Source: Anaerolineae bacterium
GTDB taxonomy: Bacteria; Chloroflexota; Anaerolineae; Aggregatilineales; Aggregatilineaceae
DNA: 5,185 nt
Reading direction: 5' to 3'
Assembly: GCA_016929355.1 (NCBI GenBank)
Contig: JAFGJA010000165.1
Span: forward strand, 1 to 5,185
The first letter of the stretch is position 1. The number at the start of each line of letters is the position of its first letter. A model generated the notes under the pieces. It saw nothing but the letters and a program-made list of their open reading frames with translations. It was not told where the DNA came from and ran no database searches. Below are positions 1 through 5,185 of this stretch, piece by piece. The translations under genes were made by a program, and so were the position numbers.

Positions 1-1968
1 CGTTCCGGTACGATCACGGGTATGCTGACGGACGGCCTCGGCTTGTTCGGTGGCACGATGATCTTTATCATCTTCGGTAAAGCCTCCCCCGATGTGCTGC
101 TTGGCTTCGGTTTTGGTGGTACGCTGCTGGCGCTGTTCATGCGTGTGGGTGGCGGTATCTACACCAAAGCTGCTGACGTAGGCGCGGACCTCGTGGGTAA
201 AGTCGAAGCCGGGATGGAAGAAGACGATCCCCGTAACGCCGCCGTGATCGCAGACCTCGTGGGTGATAATGTCGGTGACTGCGCGGGTATGGCCGCTGAC
301 ATCTTCGAATCTTATGAAGTAACGATTGTGTCCAGCCTGATCCTCGGTCTGGCCCTCACCGCCATCAATGGTGAATTGTACTGGATTGTGCTGCCCTTGC
401 TGGTCCGTGGTGTCGGCGTGGTGAGTTCGATTGTCGGGACGTATGCGGTGTCGCTTTGGAAAGTGGACGACGCCGAAGAAGCCATGTTCAAGAGTTACGA
501 AATTTCGAGTGGTATCACCATCCTCTCGACCTTCCTGCTCGCGTGGCTGTATGCTGGTCAGTTGTCACTGGCGACCCTGGTAGCTGTTGGTGTGGCCCTG
601 GCGGTAATCTTCAACCCACTAACCTCGTATGCCACGAGCGCCAAGAGCAAGCGCGTTCATACAATTGCCGCCTCGACGCGGTTTGGTCCGGCCTCGGTTA
701 TCCTTGAAGGTCTGTCACTCGGTTATCTGTCGAGTGTGTGGGCATTGTTTGTAATTGTTGGCAGCCTGGGCGCATCAATCCTGGTTTACAGCACAGACTT
801 CCCCGATGAATGGAAGCTCCCGGCGGTTATTGCTGGTGTCGTGTTGTCGGTGATTGCGCTTGTGCGCGGTCAGAGGCGCGGCCATCTGGTCGAAGGCTTC
901 TTCCTGGCAATGTGGATCATGGTCGGGGCGTTGTTCATCGTCAGTATGCACGAAGTGCCGGATGTCCAGCGTTACAACTACATTCTCTTCGGCGTCACGC
1001 TGATCGGTGTGGGTATGCTCTCGCATACGGGTAACAACGTGAGTATGGACACCTTCGGCCCGATTTCAGATAACGCGAATGGTATCGGTGAATTGGCCGG
1101 TATGAGTGACGAAGCCCGCCAGATCATGGCCGACCTCGACGCCGCCGGTAACACCACCAAAGCGATCACCAAGGGTGTAGCGATTGGCTCGGCGGTTATC
1201 GCCGCCGTGTCGCTGTTTGGTAGCTTCTTCTCCGACATCCAGCGTGTGAAACCCGATTTTGAAGAAGTTGTGAACCTGGCTGACCCGACTGTATTCGTCG
1301 GTCTGCTGATCGGTGGTTCGCTGCCGTTGTTGTTCTCTGGTCTGTTGATCAAGGCTGTGAATCGCGCCGCCGGTTTGATTATGGCGGAAGTGCGTCGCCA
1401 ACTGCGCGACCCCGAAATTGCCAATGGCACGAAGACCCCCGACTATGCGAATGCTGTGACCATTTCTACGCATTCCGCACAGATGGAGTTGGTCCCGTTG
1501 GGCTTGATCGCGGTCTTGGCTCCGATTGCGGTTGGTTTCTTGCTCAAGGAACAGGCGCTGGGTGGTTTCCTGGCCGGTGTGATCCTGTCCGGCCAGTTGC
1601 TTGCGGTGTTCATGTCAAATGCTGGTGGGGCCTGGGATAACGCTAAGAAATACATTGAAGACGGTTTCTACGGCGGTAAAGGCAGCGAAAATCACAAGGC
1701 CAGCGTTGTTGGTGATACCGTTGGCGATCCGCTCAAGGATACGGCTGGTCCGGCGTTGAACCCGATGATCAAAGTGATGAACCTCGTCGCTCTGATCTGT
1801 GCGCCGATTGTGGTGGAATATGACGGTTACAGCGCGGGCATTGTCATCGGTGTGACAGGGGCTATTGTCCTCATGCTGTGGGCCGTGCGGCGCAGTGACC
1901 GCGAAGATACCTCGCTGATGGAAGATATTGATGATCGCATCACGGCTGATATGGTCTCGGCTGACTAA
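1..1968 (+). CDS. hppA: K+-independent H+-translocating membrane pyrophosphatase, 5'-truncated by window edge
   Basis: The reading frame is open from base 1 (R-S-G-T-I-T-G-M...), so the start lies upstream. Roughly 120-200 N-terminal residues, about the first three or four helices, are missing, and the ATG at 22 is internal. The family is an integral membrane pump that couples PPi hydrolysis in the cytoplasm to proton export. Visible signatures are DVGADLVGKVE (175-207), EDDPRN then ADLVGDNVGD (220-279), DIFESYE with the ion-gate glutamate region (298-318), DTFGPISDNA (1048-1077), NAGGAWDNAKK (1618-1650) and DTVGDPLKDTAGPALNP (1714-1764). GNTTKAITKG (1147-1176) has Lys and Thr at the two positions that are Ala and Gly in K+-dependent enzymes, so this is the K+-independent class, which is known for H+ pumping. 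ADLVGDNVGD has Leu where many members have Asn. About 62 residues (793-978) look inserted between helices 10 and 11. The C-terminus carries a charged tail of about 25 residues after the last helix. A terminator follows. Confidence 0.97.
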   Translation, partial: RSGTITGMLTDGLGLFGGTMIFIIFGKASPDVLLGFGFGGTLLALFMRVGGGIYTKAADVGADLVGKVEAGMEEDDPRNAAVIADLVGDNVGDCAGMAADIFESYEVTIVSSLILGLALTAINGELYWIVLPLLVRGVGVVSSIVGTYAVSLWKVDDAEEAMFKSYEISSGITILSTFLLAWLYAGQLSLATLVAVGVALAVIFNPLTSYATSAKSKRVHTIAASTRFGPASVILEGLSLGYLSSVWALFVIVGSLGASILVYSTDFPDEWKLPAVIAGVVLSVIALVRGQRRGHLVEGFFLAMWIMVGALFIVSMHEVPDVQRYNYILFGVTLIGVGMLSHTGNNVSMDTFGPISDNANGIGELAGMSDEARQIMADLDAAGNTTKAITKGVAIGSAVIAAVSLFGSFFSDIQRVKPDFEEVVNLADPTVFVGLLIGGSLPLLFSGLLIKAVNRAAGLIMAEVRRQLRDPEIANGTKTPDYANAVTISTHSAQMELVPLGLIAVLAPIAVGFLLKEQALGGFLAGVILSGQLLAVFMSNAGGAWDNAKKYIEDGFYGGKGSENHKASVVGDTVGDPLKDTAGPALNPMIKVMNLVALICAPIVVEYDGYSAGIVIGVTGAIVLMLWAVRRSDREDTSLMEDIDDRITADMVSAD

Positions 1969-2016
1969 TCGATTGCGCATTAAGAACTAACCTCGCCGTG
2001 TGTATGCGGGAGGTGC

Positions 2017-2066
2017 AACGGGCGGTTCACACCTTTAACAAGCGGTGAACCGCCTGTTTGTTTGTT
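2017..2066 (+). terminator. Intrinsic terminator of hppA
   Basis: A perfect 10-bp inverted repeat (GGCGGTTCAC at 2021-2030, GTGAACCGCC at 2045-2054) extends outward by one G-T wobble and three Watson-Crick pairs to 2017-2030 with 2045-2058. The loop is 14 nt. The descending arm runs into a T-rich tract, TGTTTGTTTGTT (2055-2066). It sits 48 bases past the hppA stop, as expected for a Rho-independent terminator that isolates hppA from the next gene. Confidence 0.85.
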
Positions 2067-2073
2067 CGATCTC

Positions 2074-2082
2074 TGCTACAAT
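2074..2082 (+). promoter_or_regulatory. Extended -10 promoter for the deacetylase gene
   Basis: TGCTACAAT combines a TG extended element (2074-2075), a one-base gap and TACAAT (2077-2082), five of six matches to TATAAT. The hexamer 17 bp upstream is CTGTTT (2054-2059), a poor -35 that overlaps the terminator tail, so the promoter would rely on the TGn element. Start of transcription would be near 2089, giving a leader of about 30 nt. Prediction from consensus only. Confidence 0.5.
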
Positions 2083-2109
2083 CCTAACAATAATTACCTT
2101 TCTATACTT

Positions 2110-2113
2110 AGGG
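2110..2113 (+). promoter_or_regulatory. Weak Shine-Dalgarno before the deacetylase start
   Basis: AGGG lies 7 nt before the ATG at 2121. An in-frame TAG at 2109-2111 overlaps it, so no ATG, GTG or TTG start can lie further upstream in this frame. This fixes the start at 2121. Confidence 0.6.
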
Positions 2114-2120
2114 CAGAATT

Positions 2121-3152
2121 ATGGCAACTGCATTTGTAATTGACTCCCGTTTTGCTGCACACACGATGGAGCGACACCCCGAATATGCGGCCCGGCTGAC
2201 CATGATCCGGGCCACCTTAGAGCAGCACGGTCTGCTCGAACGTTTCACAACCATTAACGCGGAACCTGTCTCTGAAGAATTTTTACATATAGTTCATGAC
2301 GCCGATTACTTACGTTTATTAGAAAAAACCTCGCGCATGGCTTCACCCTCCATGCTAGGACTGGATACCTACATCACACCCCAATCCTATGAAATCGCAC
2401 GATTGGCCGTAGGTGGTGTCTTGCAAGTGGTCGATGCGGTGCTGACCGGGGAAACGGATAATGGCTTAGCCGCTATTCGGCCTCCCGGACACCATGCCAC
2501 GCCATCTATGGGCATGGGATTTTGTCTGCTCAATAACATTGCGCTGGCCGCTCGCCATGCCCAACAGGTTCATAACATCGAACGGGTGCTGATTGTGGAT
2601 TACGATGTACATCACGGCAACGGGACCCAGGACATTTTCTATGATGATCCAACCGTGCTCTATATTTCCACCCACCAATCCCCACTTTATCCCGGTACAG
2701 GCGCAATTCAGGAAACAGGCAAGGGGGCGGGTAAAGGGTTTACGATCAACGCTGCGCTGCCGCCCGGTGTCGGTGATCAAGGATACGCTCAGGTCTTTGC
2801 TGAAATCGTCTTACCGGCTGCTCGCCAGTTCGAACCGGAAGTGATTCTTGTTTCTGGTGGTTATGATGCGCACTGGGCTGATCCACTGGCAAATATGATG
2901 CTCTCCTTATCTGGCTATACCCATCTGGACCGCACCTTGCTGGCGCTGGCCCATGAATTGTGTGAGGGGCGAATCGTGTTTATATTGGAAGGGGGCTATA
3001 ATTTACAGGTATTGGGCAACGCCTGGGCGAATGTGGCTCATGTTTTGTTGGGCGACACTGAAATTGATGATGTGCTTGGTCCGGCAGATCGCAGCGAACC
3101 ATCCATTGCACAGCCGCTCAACAAGCTCAAACAAATTCATAACTTGACGTAA
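2121..3152 (+). CDS. Histone deacetylase superfamily protein, class II type (zinc amidohydrolase)
   Basis: The 343-residue product covers a whole single-domain HDAC fold and should be a cytoplasmic Zn2+-dependent deacetylase. The substrate may be acetyl-lysine on proteins or an acetylated small amine such as a polyamine; sequence alone does not decide. Motifs in order are H14 with H19-P-E21 and R25 (N-terminal family signature), RPPGHHA with the catalytic His pair H124/H125, FCLLNN at 134-139, DYDVHHGNGTQ with zinc ligands D162 and H164, the STHQSPLYPGTG loop at 183-194, GGYDAHWADPLA with the third zinc ligand D249, and LEGGYN with the transition-state Tyr Y293. RPPGHHA and EGGYN are the class II style; class I enzymes such as AcuC differ here. 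No signal peptide or membrane segment is seen. All catalytic residues are present, so it is predicted active. The start is fixed by an upstream in-frame stop and by H14 being needed for the fold. It follows a terminator and has its own promoter, so its position next to hppA need not imply a shared function. Confidence 0.96.
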   Translation: MATAFVIDSRFAAHTMERHPEYAARLTMIRATLEQHGLLERFTTINAEPVSEEFLHIVHDADYLRLLEKTSRMASPSMLGLDTYITPQSYEIARLAVGGVLQVVDAVLTGETDNGLAAIRPPGHHATPSMGMGFCLLNNIALAARHAQQVHNIERVLIVDYDVHHGNGTQDIFYDDPTVLYISTHQSPLYPGTGAIQETGKGAGKGFTINAALPPGVGDQGYAQVFAEIVLPAARQFEPEVILVSGGYDAHWADPLANMMLSLSGYTHLDRTLLALAHELCEGRIVFILEGGYNLQVLGNAWANVAHVLLGDTEIDDVLGPADRSEPSIAQPLNKLKQIHNLT

Positions 3153-3159
3153 TACTAAC

Positions 3160-3213
3160 CTCAGTCACCTTGCGATTTGCTGTTAGGCATAGCATAATGA
3201 GAGCAAGGTTGAG
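3160..3213. repeat. Imperfect dyad between the deacetylase and TPR genes
   Basis: ACCTTGC (3167-3173) is perfectly inverted as GCAAGGT (3203-3209). CTCA (3160-3163) pairs with TGAG (3210-3213) outside it, and ATT/AAT plus TGCT/AGCA (3175-3181 with 3191-3198) pair inside. Small bulges interrupt the stem. It could be the 3' hairpin of the deacetylase mRNA, but no T-run follows, so it is a weak intrinsic terminator at best. It also brackets the predicted promoter of the next gene and could be an operator. Confidence 0.45.
3170..3198 (+). promoter_or_regulatory. Sigma-70-type promoter for the TPR/acidic-repeat gene
   Basis: TTGCGA (3170-3175; four of six matches to TTGACA) and CATAAT (3193-3198; five of six to TATAAT) are separated by exactly 17 bp. 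Transcription would start near 3205, leaving a leader of about 32 nt before the ATG at 3237. The -35 lies in the left arm of the surrounding dyad and the start site in its right arm. Confidence 0.6.
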
Positions 3214-3236
3214 TTGGTTTGGAAACGAGCATACTA

Positions 3237-5185
3237 ATGGCTGAAACGATCACCCTGCGGGCATACCTTAATGATTTAAACGAAATGTTGGAGCGTGGCG
3301 GCTCCGCCGAAGTTGTGAGTCACTGCCGCTATATTTTGCAGCGTTTTCCGCAGAATATAGATACTTATCGTTTATTGGCGCAAGCGCTGCTCCAACGCGG
3401 CCACAACGAAGGCACTTCGAGCTATTTCAATGAGGCAGCCGAGGTGTTTCAGCGTGTATTGAGCGTCGTTCCTAACGATTACGTGGCTCATTTTGGCCTC
3501 AGCGAAATTCGCGCCCAAGATGGCGAGTTGGATCGCGCGATCTGGCACATGGAGCGCGCTTACGAACAACTGCCGGGCAATCAAGTGTTGCAGGACGCCT
3601 TACGTGAACTGTATGGTAAACGGGATGGCGAAGAACATGCACCAGCCAAAATCCAGTTAACGCGCGGGGCGTTAGCGCGGCAATATGTCAACGGGCAGTT
3701 GTATGATCAGGCATTGATCGAACTGCGTAACGCGCTGCACCAGGATGCGAATCGCATTGATCTCGAAGTCATGCTCGCTGAAACGTTGTGGGAAAGCCAG
3801 CATCCGGTGGAAGCGGGTGAAGCTGCTGTGCGCATCCTCAAGAAACTGCCAAACTCGCTTGCGGCGAATCGGATTCTGGCGCGGTTGTGGTTGGAAAACG
3901 AACGTCCTGCCGATGCCCAGCGCTTTTTAGAACGCCTCGAAGCGCTTGATCCTTATCTGGCGGCTGATGTGCTCCAACCGGATACGGAAGTCTACGACAC
4001 CATCACCATTGACCGCCTCGACTATAACGCCCAGGCGCAAGCGGCACTGTCGCAGGAAACGCCGGATTGGGTCCAGGAATTGGGCGGCATGGAGATGGGC
4101 AATGTATTCTCATTAGATGAACCTATCGCATCTGATGAAGCCGGTGTAAGTGAGGAATCGCCCGAAACCGTGCAATTTGATGCCGAAGTGCCAGACTGGT
4201 TTGCTGGCGTTGACAGTAATCTTGGGGCCACTGCGCCGGATACTGTTGACGCTGACGCAGACGCTATGCCCTGGGACAGTGCGGATTGGCTCACCGGTGG
4301 TGCAGATCAACTAACGTCCAATTCGCCCGCTCAATTCCAAGATGAAGAGGCTTCCCCGGCTGATATTCCTGATTGGTTTATCGACTCAATCGGCCCAGAA
4401 CCGGAACCCGCATCTTCATCGCCTCGCGCGGCGACTCCTCTGGATGCGGACTGGCTGCTGGGCGATGATGAAGCGCCTACATTTGGCGAAGCCGAAGCGA
4501 ACGCTGATGATTTTGCGGCCATGTTTGACGATTTGCAAACTGAAACACCGGCTGCCTCCGATCCAGATTTGGCAGATTTAGATGCGGATTGGCTCATGGA
4601 TGGCGCAGATGAAGGTTCCGATTTCGCCACTATGTTCACGGCTGATGACGATGCTGATCAACTTGATGAATCCACTGCATCAGAATCCGCATCAATCACG
4701 TCCGATTGGCTGTCTGATGAAGAAGCCGATCAGCTAGTTGATTATGCGACCATGTTCGATGCAATTCAAACGAACGATCAACCCGATGAACCTGTCGAGT
4801 CGGCTGATCGGCTGTCCGGTGATACGGATGATGCCTCTGATTTCGCCGCTATGTTTACGGCTGATGATGATGTGGATCAACCTGACGAAGCGGACGCACT
4901 TGAACCCGCCGCAACAGCCGATTGGCTTTTCGGTAATGATGATGAAGTCTCTGATTTCGCGGCTATGTTCGACGCTGCCGCCGATTCCGAACAGCCTGCC
5001 GAAGCTGACACATTTGAACCTGCCGCAACAGCCGATTGGCTTGTCGGTGATGAAGTCTCCGATTTTGCGACGATGTTCGATACTGCCGATGAGACTGAAC
5101 AGCCGGACGAAGCCGCCGTGTCGGAGTCTGCGGATTGGCTTGCCGATGATGTGGATGAAGTCTCTGATTTCGCGGCTATGTTCGA
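3237..5185 (+). CDS. TPR protein with long acidic DWL / DFAxMF repeat tail, 3'-truncated by window edge
   Basis: The frame is open for 649 codons from the ATG at 3237 to the window end without a stop. The ATG follows a promoter and a weak GAG (3227-3229, 7 nt spacing). An in-frame TGA at 3210 leaves only a TTG at 3219 as another upstream start. Residues 1-240 look like TPR-type helix hairpins with repeated A...L..A/P patterns, for example around 65-80 (ending VVPND), 97-114 (ending QLPGN), 157-171, 191-206 and 224-239 (ending ALDPY). After about residue 275 the chain becomes acidic and is probably disordered. It begins with PDWVQEL (276-282) and then repeats DW motifs, later paired with DFA.MF. 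From residue 276 on I find no Lys and only two Arg (in SPRA and ADRL). No signal peptide or membrane helix is visible, so it is likely cytoplasmic. TPR plus repeated (P/A)DWL resembles uncharacterised proteins I associate with Chloroflexota. The TPR part suggests protein binding; the actual function is unknown. Confidence 0.9.
   Translation, partial: MAETITLRAYLNDLNEMLERGGSAEVVSHCRYILQRFPQNIDTYRLLAQALLQRGHNEGTSSYFNEAAEVFQRVLSVVPNDYVAHFGLSEIRAQDGELDRAIWHMERAYEQLPGNQVLQDALRELYGKRDGEEHAPAKIQLTRGALARQYVNGQLYDQALIELRNALHQDANRIDLEVMLAETLWESQHPVEAGEAAVRILKKLPNSLAANRILARLWLENERPADAQRFLERLEALDPYLAADVLQPDTEVYDTITIDRLDYNAQAQAALSQETPDWVQELGGMEMGNVFSLDEPIASDEAGVSEESPETVQFDAEVPDWFAGVDSNLGATAPDTVDADADAMPWDSADWLTGGADQLTSNSPAQFQDEEASPADIPDWFIDSIGPEPEPASSSPRAATPLDADWLLGDDEAPTFGEAEANADDFAAMFDDLQTETPAASDPDLADLDADWLMDGADEGSDFATMFTADDDADQLDESTASESASITSDWLSDEEADQLVDYATMFDAIQTNDQPDEPVESADRLSGDTDDASDFAAMFTADDDVDQPDEADALEPAATADWLFGNDDEVSDFAAMFDAAADSEQPAEADTFEPAATADWLVGDEVSDFATMFDTADETEQPDEAAVSESADWLADDVDEVSDFAAMF
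4062..4457 (+). repeat. Proximal, divergent DW-motif repeats
   Basis: Five DW motifs without a DFA.MF partner occur at 4062 (PDWV), 4191 (PDWF), 4281 (ADWL), 4368 (PDWF) and 4446 (ADWL). Start-to-start spacing shrinks from 43 to 30, 29 and 26 residues. Linkers are acidic and poorly conserved. They look like older or more diverged units than the array that follows. Confidence 0.75.
4890..4928 (+). repeat. Direct DNA repeat, copy A (partner 5004-5042)
   Basis: This segment codes for a stretch ending in EPAATADWL. It matches 5004-5042, 114 bp downstream, with four mismatches in 39 positions. The last 27 bases (4902-4928 against 5016-5042) differ at one synonymous site. Confidence 0.85.
4941..4972 (+). 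repeat. Exact 32-bp direct repeat, copy 1 (partner 5154-5185)
   Basis: This segment, covering DEVSDFAAMF plus two bases, is identical over 32 bases to 5154-5185, where the window ends, so the identity may run on. A third related copy at 5049-5080 differs at four positions. The preceding base differs between the two exact copies. Confidence 0.9.
5004..5042 (+). repeat. Direct DNA repeat, copy B (partner 4890-4928)
   Basis: Second copy of the segment ending in EPAATADWL, 114 bp after the first. The copies are in the same frame and in the same position within consecutive repeat units, as expected from unit duplication. Confidence 0.85.
5154..5185 (+). repeat. Exact 32-bp direct repeat, copy 2 (partner 4941-4972)
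   Basis: Identical to 4941-4972 and truncated by the window edge. The two exact copies are two units apart (213 bp), while the unit between them has diverged at four sites. This suggests duplication of a two-unit block or gene conversion. Confidence 0.85.

Larger units (their letters stand above)
4509..5185 (+). repeat. Tandem in-frame DFAxMF...DWL repeat array, seven copies, continuing past the window
   Basis: DFA.MF(D/T) motifs start at 4509, 4620, 4740 (DYATMFD), 4839, 4953, 5061 and 5166, giving periods of 37, 40, 33, 38, 36 and 35 residues. Between them lie (A/S)DWL motifs at 4584, 4701, 4803 (degenerate ADRL), 4917, 5031 and 5130. From DWL to the next DFA.MF the distance is nearly fixed (10-13 residues). 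From DFA.MF to the next DWL it varies (21-27). In two units I counted by hand, about 28% and 37% of residues were Asp or Glu. Confidence 0.9.

Noticed and set aside
22..24. ATG at 22 as the real start of the pyrophosphatase
   Set aside because: The frame is open upstream to base 1, no ribosome binding site precedes it, and the family needs several more N-terminal helices.
978..1430. Long reverse-strand open frame (150 codons) inside hppA
   Set aside because: It lies antisense to highly conserved pyrophosphatase motifs, its translation has no recognisable domain, and the biased codon use of hppA explains the lack of stops. Other antisense or shifted frames in 456-1980 are rejected for the same reason.
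1991..2013. Second hairpin (CCTC...GAGG) just after hppA
   Set aside because: Only four clean pairs with a bulged extension, and no T-run; the strong hairpin at 2017-2058 already accounts for termination.
2466..2780. Reverse-strand open frame inside the deacetylase gene
   Set aside because: It is antisense to the catalytic core (RPPGHHA to the Pro-rich loop) and has no start signal or family features.
3144..3149. TTGACG at the end of the deacetylase gene as a -35 box
   Set aside because: It matches the -35 consensus well, but nothing like a -10 hexamer lies 16-18 bp downstream; the TTGCGA/CATAAT pair is better.
4331..4639. Reverse-strand Ser/Ala-rich open frame in the repeat region
   Set aside because: It is the complement of Asp/Glu/Ala codons of the acidic repeats. 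The low-complexity translation follows from the repeat DNA. The frame at 4022-4294 is the same case.
4509..5185. CRISPR-like array
   Set aside because: The spacing looks regular, but repeats are in frame, vary at synonymous sites, have periods of 99-120 bp and lie inside one continuous coding frame. They are protein repeats.

Overview
The window holds three genes, all on the + strand. They are the 3' part of a membrane pyrophosphatase gene (hppA), a complete class II-type histone-deacetylase-family gene, and the 5' part of a gene for a TPR protein with a long acidic repeat tail. No RNA gene, mobile element or CRISPR array was seen. Base composition is moderate. The gene style, and above all a cytoplasmic TPR protein with repeated (P/A)DW(L/F) motifs in an acidic tail, recall Chloroflexota of the Anaerolineae type. 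That assignment rests on recalled family resemblance and is not proven by the window.

Layout: 1-1968 hppA, missing its start; 1969-2120 a gap with a strong intrinsic terminator followed by an extended -10 promoter; 2121-3152 the deacetylase; 3153-3236 a short gap with a good sigma-70-type promoter embedded in an imperfect dyad; 3237-5185 the TPR/acidic-repeat gene, open to the window edge. Each gene appears to have its own transcription signals, so the three look like separate units rather than one operon. No gene-free stretch exceeds 300 bases.

The pyrophosphatase carries the K+-independent signature (GNTTKAITKG) and should be a proton pump driven by PPi. Relative to the usual 16-helix fold it seems to contain about 60 extra residues with two hydrophobic segments in the extracytoplasmic loop 10-11. 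The deacetylase has all catalytic and zinc residues of an active enzyme; its substrate cannot be read from sequence.

The most unusual object is the third gene. About 240 residues of TPR-like helices are followed by at least 374 residues with no lysine and only two arginines. This tail carries 11 DW motifs (one degenerate) and seven DFA.MF motifs. In the distal part these form a paired module, (A/S)DWL about 12 residues before DFA.MF, repeated every 33-40 residues. Parts of the array are near-identical at DNA level, which points to recent expansion. It looks like a multivalent display of short aromatic motifs on a disordered acidic chain, with no function that I can name.
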